Shown here piece by piece: positions 25,970-32,929 of a stretch of 64,000 nt of DNA. The stretch covers positions 62,001 to 126,000 of the forward strand of contig CANKLE010000007.1 of NCBI GenBank assembly GCA_947483075.1. The letters are read 5' to 3'. The stretch comes from Flavobacteriaceae bacterium. GTDB lineage: Bacteria; Bacteroidota; Bacteroidia; Flavobacteriales; Flavobacteriaceae. Position 1 is the stretch's first letter; the number at the start of each line of letters is the position of its first letter. Under the pieces are notes generated by a model, which saw only the letters and a list, made by a program, of their open reading frames with translations, was not told the DNA's origin and made no database searches. The position numbers were made by a program, and so were the translations under genes.

Positions 25970-26206
25970 TTATTTTTTAGCTTCTTCGATGTAAGAAATA
26001 GCTTGACCTACAGTAGCAATGTTTTCTGCTTGGTCGTCTGGAATTTGAATGTCAAATTCTTTTTCGAACTCCATGATAAGCTCAACAGTGTCTAATGAAT
26101 CGGCTCCTAAATCGTTTGTGAAGCTTGCTTCAGTTACAACTTCGTTTTCGTCAACGCCTAATTTGTCTACGATAATCGCTTTTACTCTTGATGCAATGTC
26201 TGACAT
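25970..26206 (-). CDS. acpP: acyl carrier protein
   Basis: A small acidic carrier protein of 78 residues for fatty-acid synthesis. The phosphopantetheine attachment Ser37 is in the invariant context [16 protein letters not shown]. Length, acidity and the helix pattern match AcpP. It is the first gene of acpP-fabF-rnc and is divergent from purN. The region upstream (26207-26381) is AT-rich with a -7 box for this gene. Confidence 0.98.
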   Translation of the reverse strand: MSDIASRVKAIIVDKLGVDENEVVTEASFTNDLGADSLDTVELIMEFEKEFDIQIPDDQAENIATVGQAISYIEEAKK

Positions 26207-26236
26207 AATCTTTAATTTTAAAATTTAATTTGATGG

Positions 26237-26244
26237 CAAAAATA
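26237..26244 (-). promoter_or_regulatory. candidate -7 box (TATTTTTG) for acpP
   Basis: Minus-strand TATTTTTG ending 30 bp before the acpP ATG. The -33 element is not clear. Confidence 0.5.
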
Positions 26245-26381
26245 AAAAACTTTATTTTAAAACCACGTTTTAGTTGATAAATGTGACGGCGAAATTATAA
26301 AAATAATTTAACAAAGGGCTTTAAAATGAATTTAATATCATTTATTATTCTTTTTTTTGTGCTCTGAAATTCAGCGTCCTC

Positions 26382-26960
26382 ATGAAAAAAATCATCCTCT
26401 TTGCTTCTGGCTCTGGAACAAATACCGAAACGATTATTCGGTATTTTGCCCTTCAAAAAACGGCCAAAGTCGAAGCGGTTTTCACCAACAATCCCGACGC
26501 CGCTGTAGTTTCTAGAGCGCAAGGCCTTGGTGTGCCTGCTGTAGTTTTTACTAAGGCCGATTTTGAATCAGGGATTTTGCTAGAGGAGATCAAAAAACTA
26601 TCGCCCGATTTGATTGTATTGGCCGGCTTTTTGTGGAAGATTCCTTCGGCGTTTATTGCGGCGTTTCCGAACAAAATACTCAATATTCACCCGGCCTTGT
26701 TACCCAAATACGGCGGAAAAGGCATGTACGGCATACACGTGCACCAAGCGGTATTAGCCAATCGGGAAACCCATACGGGCATTTCTATCCATTTGGTGAA
26801 TGAACACTATGACGAAGGAGCGTTGCTGTTTCAGGAAAGCACTTCGATCTCTGGCTGTACTTCTGCCCAAGAAGTGGCGCATAAAGTGCATGAATTAGAG
26901 CAAAAACATTTCTCAAAAACAATCGAAGCTTATCTCCAAAACCAAACATACGTATGTTGA
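26382..26960 (+). CDS. purN: phosphoribosylglycinamide formyltransferase
   Basis: Transfers a formyl group from 10-formyl-THF to GAR in de novo purine synthesis. The 192-residue protein has the N-terminal phosphate loop ILFASGSGTNTETII, the catalytic Asn-His pair in LNIHPALLPKYGGKG, the His in HVHQAVL and the catalytic Asp in EHYDEGALLF. Length is typical (E. coli 212). The last 7 bp overlap the rnhA start, so they are cotranscribed. Confidence 0.96.
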   Translation: MKKIILFASGSGTNTETIIRYFALQKTAKVEAVFTNNPDAAVVSRAQGLGVPAVVFTKADFESGILLEEIKKLSPDLIVLAGFLWKIPSAFIAAFPNKILNIHPALLPKYGGKGMYGIHVHQAVLANRETHTGISIHLVNEHYDEGALLFQESTSISGCTSAQEVAHKVHELEQKHFSKTIEAYLQNQTYVC

Positions 26961-27430
26961 ATTCCCACCAAGTGCATCTCTATACCGACGGCGCGGCCAA
27001 AGGAAATCCAGGGCCTGGCGGATATGGCATCGTGCTCGAATGGGTGGGCCAACCTTATCGCAAAGAATTTTCGGCTGGATTTCGACACACCACCAATAAC
27101 CGGATGGAATTGTTGGCGGTAATTGTAGGGCTGGAACAGCTGAAAAATCCAAACACGACGGTATTGGTGGTATCAGATTCTAAATATGTGGTCGATGCGG
27201 TAGCCAAAAACTGGGTGTTTGGTTGGGAAAAGAAAGGCTTTGCCGGGAAAAAAAATCCCGATTTATGGAAACGTTTTCTCCTCATATATAGACAACATCA
27301 GGTCGTTTTTCAGTGGATTAAAGGCCACAACAATCATCCGCAAAACGAACGCTGTGACGTCTTGGCCGTTGAAGCCTCTATGCAGAAAGAGTTATTGATT
27401 GACGCAGTCTATGAACAAACACAAGAGTAG
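26954..27430 (+). CDS. rnhA: ribonuclease HI
   Basis: Cleaves RNA in RNA-DNA hybrids. The 158-residue protein has all four catalytic acids in order: Asp in YTDGAAKGNPGPGGYG, Glu in NRMELLAVIVGL, Asp in VVSDSKYVVDAV and Asp in NERCDVLA, with the basic handle VFGWEKKGFAGKKNPDLWKRF between the third and fourth. The ATG at 26954 overlaps the purN end by 7 bp. The SDR gene follows after 39 bp on the same strand. Confidence 0.97.
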   Translation: MLNSHQVHLYTDGAAKGNPGPGGYGIVLEWVGQPYRKEFSAGFRHTTNNRMELLAVIVGLEQLKNPNTTVLVVSDSKYVVDAVAKNWVFGWEKKGFAGKKNPDLWKRFLLIYRQHQVVFQWIKGHNNHPQNERCDVLAVEASMQKELLIDAVYEQTQE

Positions 27431-27469
27431 AAGCAGATATAAAGTACGCAAATCAACAAAAAATACAAC

Positions 27470-28219
27470 ATGAAAACCATCCTCATTACAGGAGCTACGA
27501 GTGGAATTGGGCGAGCAACGGCAAGATTATTGGCTAAAAATCAATTTAAACTGGTGCTTTGCGGACGAAGAAATGACCGATTAGACTCCTTGCGGCAAGA
27601 ACTTTCGGCATATACGCAGGTGCATACCTTGTGTTTTGATGTGCGCGACAATGCAGCGGTTGTAGCTGCTATTACTTCCTTGCCTGCGCCATTTGATCAA
27701 ATCGATATCTTATTGAATAACGCCGGAAATGCCCATGGGCTAGATCCGATTCAAACCGGCAGCATCGCCGATTGGGACGCCATGATTGACATCAACCTGA
27801 AAGGCTTGTTGTATGTTTCGAAAGCCATTATCCCGCAGATGATAGAAAGACAAGCCGGTCATATTATTCACATCGGATCAACCGCCGGCAAAGAAGTATA
27901 CCCCAATGGCAACGTATATTGCGCCACCAAACATGCCGTAGAAGCCTTGAACCACGCCATGCGCATGGATTTAAATCCCTTCGGTATAAAAGTGGGCGCT
28001 ATCCATCCAGGCATGGTGGCCACCGAATTTTCGGAAGTACGCTTTAAAGGCGATCAAGAACGCGCCGCCAAAGTATACCAAGGGTTTCAACCTTTGCAGC
28101 CCGAGGATATTGCCGACATCATCCATTTTATACTCAGCCGTCCGTATCATGTGAACATTGCCGATTTGATTGTGTTCAGCACCGCGCAAGCCAGCTCTAC
28201 TTTGGTGAAACGCACCTAA
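27470..28219 (+). CDS. SDR-family NAD(P)-dependent oxidoreductase
   Basis: A classical short-chain dehydrogenase of 249 residues. It has the cofactor motif TGATSGIGRATA (residues 6-17), Arg residues after beta-2 (CGRRNDR) that favour NADP, NNAGNAHG, and the catalytic Ser-Tyr-Lys in IGSTAGKEVYPNGNVYCATKHA. The pattern is close to YdfG-like 3-hydroxy acid/serine dehydrogenases, but the substrate is not determined by sequence. It follows rnhA by 39 bp and ends at a strong terminator, so it is probably the last gene of purN-rnhA-SDR. Confidence 0.92.
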   Translation: MKTILITGATSGIGRATARLLAKNQFKLVLCGRRNDRLDSLRQELSAYTQVHTLCFDVRDNAAVVAAITSLPAPFDQIDILLNNAGNAHGLDPIQTGSIADWDAMIDINLKGLLYVSKAIIPQMIERQAGHIIHIGSTAGKEVYPNGNVYCATKHAVEALNHAMRMDLNPFGIKVGAIHPGMVATEFSEVRFKGDQERAAKVYQGFQPLQPEDIADIIHFILSRPYHVNIADLIVFSTAQASSTLVKRT

Positions 28220-28222
28220 AAA

Positions 28223-28251
28223 AAGCGGCAATCCCCAATTGATTGCCGCTT
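28223..28251. terminator. rho-independent terminator (possibly bidirectional) after the SDR gene
   Basis: A perfect 11-bp stem (AAGCGGCAATC with GATTGCCGCTT), 7-nt loop, between the convergent SDR gene and the 376-residue protein gene. The flanking A and T runs are short. Confidence 0.8.
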
Positions 28252-28285
28252 CAAAACACAAAAACACAATTATTTGATCAAGCAA

Positions 28286-29416
28286 CTAATCAAATTCGTT
28301 TAATCCGTAGAGAATCTCTTTCATCTTCGTGCCATTAATTTCAACGGGTTTGTAGGCCACATTAAATTTTTCGATGGCAAAATCGATATCGGATTTTAAT
28401 TTTTTATACTCGGCAGGCAACTGTACCTCGCACTGCTTTTCGTTTTCGTAACTGTTTACAATGATTTTAAATTTTTCGTAATGCTTGGCGCCTTGGTCGA
28501 TGAAACTGTTGTACTGCGCGATAAACTGCAACAAACGATCTACCGGAAATTCCATATTGATTTGCAATTTGTACTGTTTACTTCCCGAATTGGATTTCAT
28601 TTTTTGCAAGTACTCCTCTGTTTTTTGCGAAATCACTTCCCAATCGTCGCTGGTTCTGCAGCCTTCTAAACTGTTGTTATAGCCGATGGGTTTGGTGTAG
28701 TCTTTAAACAATAGTTCGATATCCTGTTTGATTTTTAAATTACTGCTTTGCAAATAAGCTGTTTCAAAATAAATGGTATTCAGATCGGTTTGCATACGCA
28801 GGCTGAAGTCCAAAATGCAAGCTATTGCGCCCAATTCCTTCTCTTTTTCCTCTTTTGAAATAGACGAATTCACCAAATTAGAAACCGATTGCACCACGCT
28901 AATAATGGTATTCCCGCTCAGCAACGCCGGTAAATCTACCATCGATTTCTTTTCTCGTTTGGCCAATACCACTTCTTTAAATTTGATAAACTCTTTGTAC
29001 TGATTCGGATTAGCCATGTTGTTTAATTCCTGGAACGAACGCGACGAAGCAAAATGATGGTCTAAACTCAGTACTTTTTCGTACAACAGCTTAATGATTT
29101 GCAGTCCTTTTAAGTACTTAATCTTGGTGATTTCGTTGAGTTGTTCTTGCTCAACTTGTTTCAATTGCGCACAAGAAATCAGGTAATTGGCGGTAACTTT
29201 ATTCAACTTTTGTGATTCGTTAATATGATTCATAAACCCCATTTGCTCCTCTATATGAGCTTGCAACTGATGAATTCTTTGCGCATAATTCTGCCGAACA
29301 GACTGAATCTCGCAGGCCATATCCCGTATAACTGCATTGGGGTTATCGCCGATTGTTCGGCCAAAACCCAGGGCACAAAACCCAACCGATAAACAGATTA
29401 TTTCGAAATATTTCAT
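28286..29416 (-). CDS. exported helical protein of unknown function
   Basis: I do not recognise this 376-residue protein. It begins with a signal peptide (MKYFEIICLSVGFCALGFG) and then is almost entirely polar and helical, with heptad-like stretches (~35-90 and ~150-260), for example KQVEQEQLNEITKIKYLKGL. Few cysteines are present and no catalytic motif is visible. It lies 12 bp downstream of the retropepsin-like gene on the same strand, so the two probably share a transcript. A periplasmic scaffold, or a partner or substrate of that protease, is possible but unproven. Confidence 0.7.
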   Translation of the reverse strand: MKYFEIICLSVGFCALGFGRTIGDNPNAVIRDMACEIQSVRQNYAQRIHQLQAHIEEQMGFMNHINESQKLNKVTANYLISCAQLKQVEQEQLNEITKIKYLKGLQIIKLLYEKVLSLDHHFASSRSFQELNNMANPNQYKEFIKFKEVVLAKREKKSMVDLPALLSGNTIISVVQSVSNLVNSSISKEEKEKELGAIACILDFSLRMQTDLNTIYFETAYLQSSNLKIKQDIELLFKDYTKPIGYNNSLEGCRTSDDWEVISQKTEEYLQKMKSNSGSKQYKLQINMEFPVDRLLQFIAQYNSFIDQGAKHYEKFKIIVNSYENEKQCEVQLPAEYKKLKSDIDFAIEKFNVAYKPVEINGTKMKEILYGLNEFD

Positions 29417-29428
29417 GGTCTGTTGCTG

Positions 29429-30556
29429 TTATTTATTTGACGAAACCAACAATTCGAGTTGATCCCAATTGGGGGTGTTATTCAGTACTTGTTCTAATTG
29501 ACAGCAATTTTCGGCCGTTACTTTTTGGCCATTAACTGCCAGAATTTCATCGCCTAAATGAAATTTTTTGGCCGATTTATCTTTCAATACGATACGCAAT
29601 TTATCGCCAGCAAGCACCCGATAGGCTTGGCTGTTCTTGAAGCTTTCGGGGATTTTGTTCGAGTTGCGTTTGGCGTAAATTTGTTTGTTTCTGAAATCAA
29701 AGATCCAATCATAGCCCTGCATAAAACCAAATCCCAATCGGGCCTTTTTGAGACTCCCCGATTCGACGCAGGCAATTTTTTGTGCGCGATCTCCCCAAGA
29801 AAAAGCCAAACCGTTATGAAATGTTTCTAGCGCGTAGGTGTGTTGTGTTGCTGTTTGAAACGCCGTTCCTACGTATTGTTTTTTGGCCGGATTTTTAAAC
29901 TTGTTTTTGGCCGACTGCTGCACGGCTGCCGTTCCCGAAAACCCGCTGTCTAATTGAAACCAAAAGGGCTTTTCTTCTAGCTTCCCATACACAAAAATCG
30001 CAGCGCGTTTAAACTTACTTGTAACCAACACGTAGCCGTTTTGATGCAGTTGGTTCGTGTCTACAGGCAAATCGAGCAAGGAGATTTTCTGTGTCGAAAA
30101 CGCCAACAACAAAGGCCTGTCTTGCTGGTAAAACAAATCCATGCCCACAATGCCTTGTACTTTGTTTTCGTTTGGCGTACAGCGGCTTTGAATTATTGGA
30201 ACAACCGCAAAGACTTTGTTTTCGCTTTCGAACAACGCGCTTTTTGCCGGCACACTAAGCAGTTTTTGGGCTTGTGTTTTTCCGGACGCACCCACAATTT
30301 TTCCGAAACGAACCGCCCGATCCAACAGGCGTTGATCCAAAAATGAGGGGTTGCAAATCACCGAAAACATAGCCCCCGTATCAACAATAAATTTTGTTTT
30401 GTAGCGAGCTACCTCAACGGGAATTTCTATTCGGTTCTGAAATGAACTAAAAGAAACTTCCCCCGATTTGAGCACTATTTTTTGGTGTTGAAGGGTTGAT
30501 ATGGCTTGGCACGAAAAAAGTGTTCCAAGCAGCAGGGCGCAGCATAGCTGTTTCAT
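29429..30556 (-). CDS. retropepsin-like aspartyl protease lipoprotein with C-terminal PDZ domain
   Basis: A 375-residue predicted lipoprotein. Starting at the ATG at 30556 gives MKQLCCALLLGTLFSC with a lipobox Cys at 16. Two pepsin-like half-sites are visible: FIVDTGAMFSVI (Asp59-Thr-Gly) and FQLDSGFSGTAAV (Asp203-Ser-Gly), with hydrophobic GIVGMDLF and LGFGFMQGYDWIFDF after them. A PDZ-like segment (~305-370, FHLGDEILAVNGQKVTAEN) follows. Bacterial retropepsin-PDZ fusions are known, but their substrates mostly are not. The second half-site has DSG rather than DTG, which is usually compatible with activity. It is encoded just upstream of the 376-residue exported protein. Confidence 0.82.
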   Translation of the reverse strand: MKQLCCALLLGTLFSCQAISTLQHQKIVLKSGEVSFSSFQNRIEIPVEVARYKTKFIVDTGAMFSVICNPSFLDQRLLDRAVRFGKIVGASGKTQAQKLLSVPAKSALFESENKVFAVVPIIQSRCTPNENKVQGIVGMDLFYQQDRPLLLAFSTQKISLLDLPVDTNQLHQNGYVLVTSKFKRAAIFVYGKLEEKPFWFQLDSGFSGTAAVQQSAKNKFKNPAKKQYVGTAFQTATQHTYALETFHNGLAFSWGDRAQKIACVESGSLKKARLGFGFMQGYDWIFDFRNKQIYAKRNSNKIPESFKNSQAYRVLAGDKLRIVLKDKSAKKFHLGDEILAVNGQKVTAENCCQLEQVLNNTPNWDQLELLVSSNK

Positions 30557-30573
30557 CTCAATACAGGAAAACA

Positions 30574-30607
30574 AGCGCTTTTACTTCCCTAAGTAAGCAA
30601 AAGCGCT
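30574..30607 (-). terminator. terminator hairpin after the 129-residue exported protein gene
   Basis: An AGCGCTTTT/AAAAGCGCT stem extended by ACTT/AAGT, with a 4-nt bulge and a 5-nt loop. On the minus strand it is followed by TTGTTTT. It lies 7 bp past the upstream gene's stop and 17 bp before the protease ATG, so the protease gene needs read-through or a promoter hidden in the hairpin. Confidence 0.65.
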
Positions 30608-30614
30608 GTCTTGT

Positions 30615-31004
30615 TTAGGGGTTAAACGTCTCTATAATTAGCGTCAAGAGGTCTCGAATGAGCCCCAGCACACAAAAGAATCCACAACGATCGGCGCTTG
30701 GCGAACTGGCGTTGAGACTGGCTTCAAATTTGGCCATGGTTGCTGCATCGGCGACAACTCCTTTTGAGGTATAGAAATTTTTAATGCCGTATTCGTTTAC
30801 GACCAATACAATTTTGCCTCCTCTTTTGCCAAATACGGGGATGATTTGATCAAAACTAGAGGGTTGTTTGGACTGAATAGAAGCCGGAACTTCTTGGTTA
30901 ATGAGTGGGCCAAACAGTTTCTCTAAATCTACTTTAGACGTTTGGGCTTGCGAAGAAAATCCAAAAAGGATTGTGACAAATAAACAAATCGTTAGTTTTT
31001 TCAT
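30615..31004 (-). CDS. small exported protein with C-terminal CxxxC and hydrophobic tail
   Basis: An unrecognised protein, 129 residues from the ATG at 31004. The open frame continues 26 codons upstream without a convincing start. A clear signal peptide (MKKLTICLFVTILFGFSSQAQ, cleavage ~20-21) leads to a mature region of about 108 residues. A core containing GGKIVLVVNEYGIKNFYTSKG is followed by a Ser/Ala-rich linker and a C-terminal tail with Cys107, Cys111 and a strongly hydrophobic, amphipathic stretch (LGLIRDLLTLIIETF). The tail could be membrane-active or buried in a partner. It is followed by a terminator and then the retropepsin-like gene. Confidence 0.7.
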   Translation of the reverse strand: MKKLTICLFVTILFGFSSQAQTSKVDLEKLFGPLINQEVPASIQSKQPSSFDQIIPVFGKRGGKIVLVVNEYGIKNFYTSKGVVADAATMAKFEASLNASSPSADRCGFFCVLGLIRDLLTLIIETFNP

Positions 31005-31169
31005 GGTGTGTAAAAATTTTAAATGGTACAATAAAGTAAGAGCGAAAATCTCGAGATATTCAACAAGGTAAAAGTACCTCAAGGAAGCAGCCTTGTGTTG
31101 TAGATTTTATGTAATTAATGTTAAAAATTTAAACTATTTTACCTACTATTGTTGCAATCAAAAGGAGCT

Positions 31170-31895
31170 ATGCGAACGTTAGTCATTGGGGACATTCACG
31201 GGGGTTTACGGGCTTTGCACCAAGTGTTAGAGCGGGCAGCTGTAACCCCAAAAGATAAATTAATTTTCTTGGGCGATTATGTAGACGGCTGGAGCCAATC
31301 GCCGCAAGTACTCGATTTTTTGATCGAATTGAACCAAAAATATAGCTGTGTTTTTATTCGAGGAAACCACGATGAATTGCTGTGCGAATGGCTAGAGGGC
31401 AGTCAAAATAATCAACTTTGGCACGATCACGGCGGGACATCGACCGTATTGGCCTACGAAACGGTTTCGGTTGAAACCAAGCAAAAGCACCTTTCGTTTT
31501 TAAAAAACCTGCAGGATTATTACCTAGACGAAAACAATCGCTTGTTTGTGCATGCCGGATTTACCAATATGAATGGCGTAACCTACGAACATTTTCCTAA
31601 ACTGTTGTATTGGGATCGCACGCTTTGGGAAATGGCATTAGGGCTCGATAAAACGATTTTTCTGGGTCATTGGGCCTTCCCCAAACGCCTCACCCATTAC
31701 GCCGAAATATACCTCGGACATACTCCCGTAACGCGCATCGGCAAAACCATTCCCGTACAAATGGCGAGTGTCTGGAATATTGATACGGGCGCCGCGTTCA
31801 AAGGTCCGTTGACAATTCTCGATGTAGATACAAAAGGCTATTGGCAAAGCGAACCCTTGCCCAGCTTGTATCCTACTGAAAAAGGCAGAAATTAA
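31170..31895 (+). CDS. PPP-family metallophosphoesterase (Ser/Thr phosphatase-like)
   Basis: A 241-residue cytoplasmic phosphoesterase. It shows the PPP metal-site motifs in order: GDIHGG (Asp8, His10), FLGDYVDGW, FIRGNHDELL, a later His in LGHWAF, and FVHAGF. These match bis(5'-nucleosyl)-tetraphosphatase and lambda-type protein phosphatases. The actual substrate, phosphoprotein or dinucleoside polyphosphate, is uncertain. I use the ATG at 31170; an upstream TTG (31149) adds seven residues before the first beta strand with no support. It is followed after 37 bp by a small beta-barrel gene with its own -7 box. Confidence 0.88.
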   Translation: MRTLVIGDIHGGLRALHQVLERAAVTPKDKLIFLGDYVDGWSQSPQVLDFLIELNQKYSCVFIRGNHDELLCEWLEGSQNNQLWHDHGGTSTVLAYETVSVETKQKHLSFLKNLQDYYLDENNRLFVHAGFTNMNGVTYEHFPKLLYWDRTLWEMALGLDKTIFLGHWAFPKRLTHYAEIYLGHTPVTRIGKTIPVQMASVWNIDTGAAFKGPLTILDVDTKGYWQSEPLPSLYPTEKGRN

Positions 31896-31905
31896 ATCGG
31901 TAACT

Positions 31906-31913
31906 TATTTTTG
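31906..31913 (+). promoter_or_regulatory. candidate -7 box (TATTTTTG) for the small barrel gene
   Basis: TAnnTTTG match, 19 bp before the ATG at 31933. Confidence 0.45.
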
Positions 31914-31932
31914 ACTATAAAATAAATTCATC

Positions 31933-32430
31933 ATGAAAAAAAGCATCGCATTGGCGTTTATTTGTTTCGGTTTATCCGGATACGGACAAGCCTTCAGAGG
32001 AAAAAAAGACCTGAAATTTCAAGTGGGATTTAACATGCAAAAGCAGGCCAACGGGATTCATGTTTCGGTTGACAAAGGGTTGGCTGAGAATATTTCGGTG
32101 GGAATAGCCAGTACGTATCTGCTTTCGACCGATAATTATTTGGGAGGGAAAAAGCCCAACGCTGAAGATTTAGTCGATGTAAAAGCGCGATTTAATGCCA
32201 ACATCGGGGATGTTTTTGGATTAAAACCCAAAATAGATGTCTATCCCGGCTTGGATTTGAGTTTCAAAAATTTTGGCGGCCATTTGGGCTTCCGTTGGTT
32301 TTTCTCGAATGGGTTTGGGCTATACGGCGAAGCGGGTTTACCCATAAAATACTACAAACGCACCGTAGAAGATTACGGCTATTTTCACAATCAATTTTAT
32401 GTGAATGTGGGGACTTCGTTTAATTTGTAA
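31933..32430 (+). CDS. small exported beta-barrel-like protein (DUF6646-like)
   Basis: A 165-residue protein with a signal peptide (MKKSIALAFICFGLSGYGQ) and then alternating amphipathic strands with glycine and aromatic residues (LKFQVGFNMQ, ISVGIASTYLL, VKARFNANIGDV, HLGFRWFFSNGFGLYGEAG), ending NVGTSFNL. The layout fits a small eight-strand outer-membrane barrel. I believe flavobacterial homologues are labelled DUF6646, but I am not certain. Its role is unknown. Its stop codon is directly followed by the first repeat units of the island at 32431-32929. Confidence 0.7.
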   Translation: MKKSIALAFICFGLSGYGQAFRGKKDLKFQVGFNMQKQANGIHVSVDKGLAENISVGIASTYLLSTDNYLGGKKPNAEDLVDVKARFNANIGDVFGLKPKIDVYPGLDLSFKNFGGHLGFRWFFSNGFGLYGEAGLPIKYYKRTVEDYGYFHNQFYVNVGTSFNL

Positions 32431-32929
32431 GTTGTCAGTTGTCCGTTGTCCGTTGTCTGTTCTCGGTTGTCTGTTCCAGAGTTATACTAAGAACGTCATT
32501 GCGAGGAGGAACGACGAAGCAATCTTATTCAGTCGAAAGTCTTAAAGTCTTAAAGTCTAAAGTATACTAAGAACTTTTGTTTGGAATTTGGTCACGAAAC
32601 TTCGGGATTATCAAACTTTTTTTTGCTTTCTCTCGCAAAGACGCAATCCCGATAAATCGGGACGCAAAGATTCATAATGATTCTTGCTTTAGTTTCGAAC
32701 ACTGATTTTAGAAATTATAAAAATTTTATAAATCTGTGTTGCAAAAAGAATCAATACAAATAAACCCCTGCTCTTAGTATAATTCTAGAAATCAAAAATC
32801 GTTGATCGTTAATCTAATTCGTGCATTCGTGGCGAAAAGCGAACAGCTGATAGCTTTTAGCTAACAGCCGTTCTTAGTATAGACCCCTTTCGACTTTATG
32901 ACTTTCGACTTTACGACTTCACTCTAACC
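32431..32929. repeat. composite intergenic repeat island B
   Basis: This 499-bp stretch holds no gene that I can support. It is a mosaic and reads as the reverse complement of island A with the same module order, but longer. From left: a degenerate GTTGTC(C/T) tandem (32431-32476); module 2 (32483-32536), 53 of 54 bases identical to 4155-4208; an AAAGTCTT tandem; a segment with CGCAAAGACGC and an ATCCCGAT/ATCGGGA palindrome (~32630-32675); the TTAGTATA..TTCTAGAA motif (~32774-32790); an ATTCGTGGCGAAAA segment; a TAGCTTTTAGCTAACAG unit; and module 1 (32862-32896). ACTAAGAAC cores are at 32486-32494, 32566-32574 and 32870-32878. Confidence 0.85.

Noticed and set aside
32431..32929. CRISPR array in the repeat-rich gap
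   Set aside because: The repeats are degenerate words of 7-9 nt and unrelated longer modules, not regularly spaced identical repeats, and no cas gene is present.
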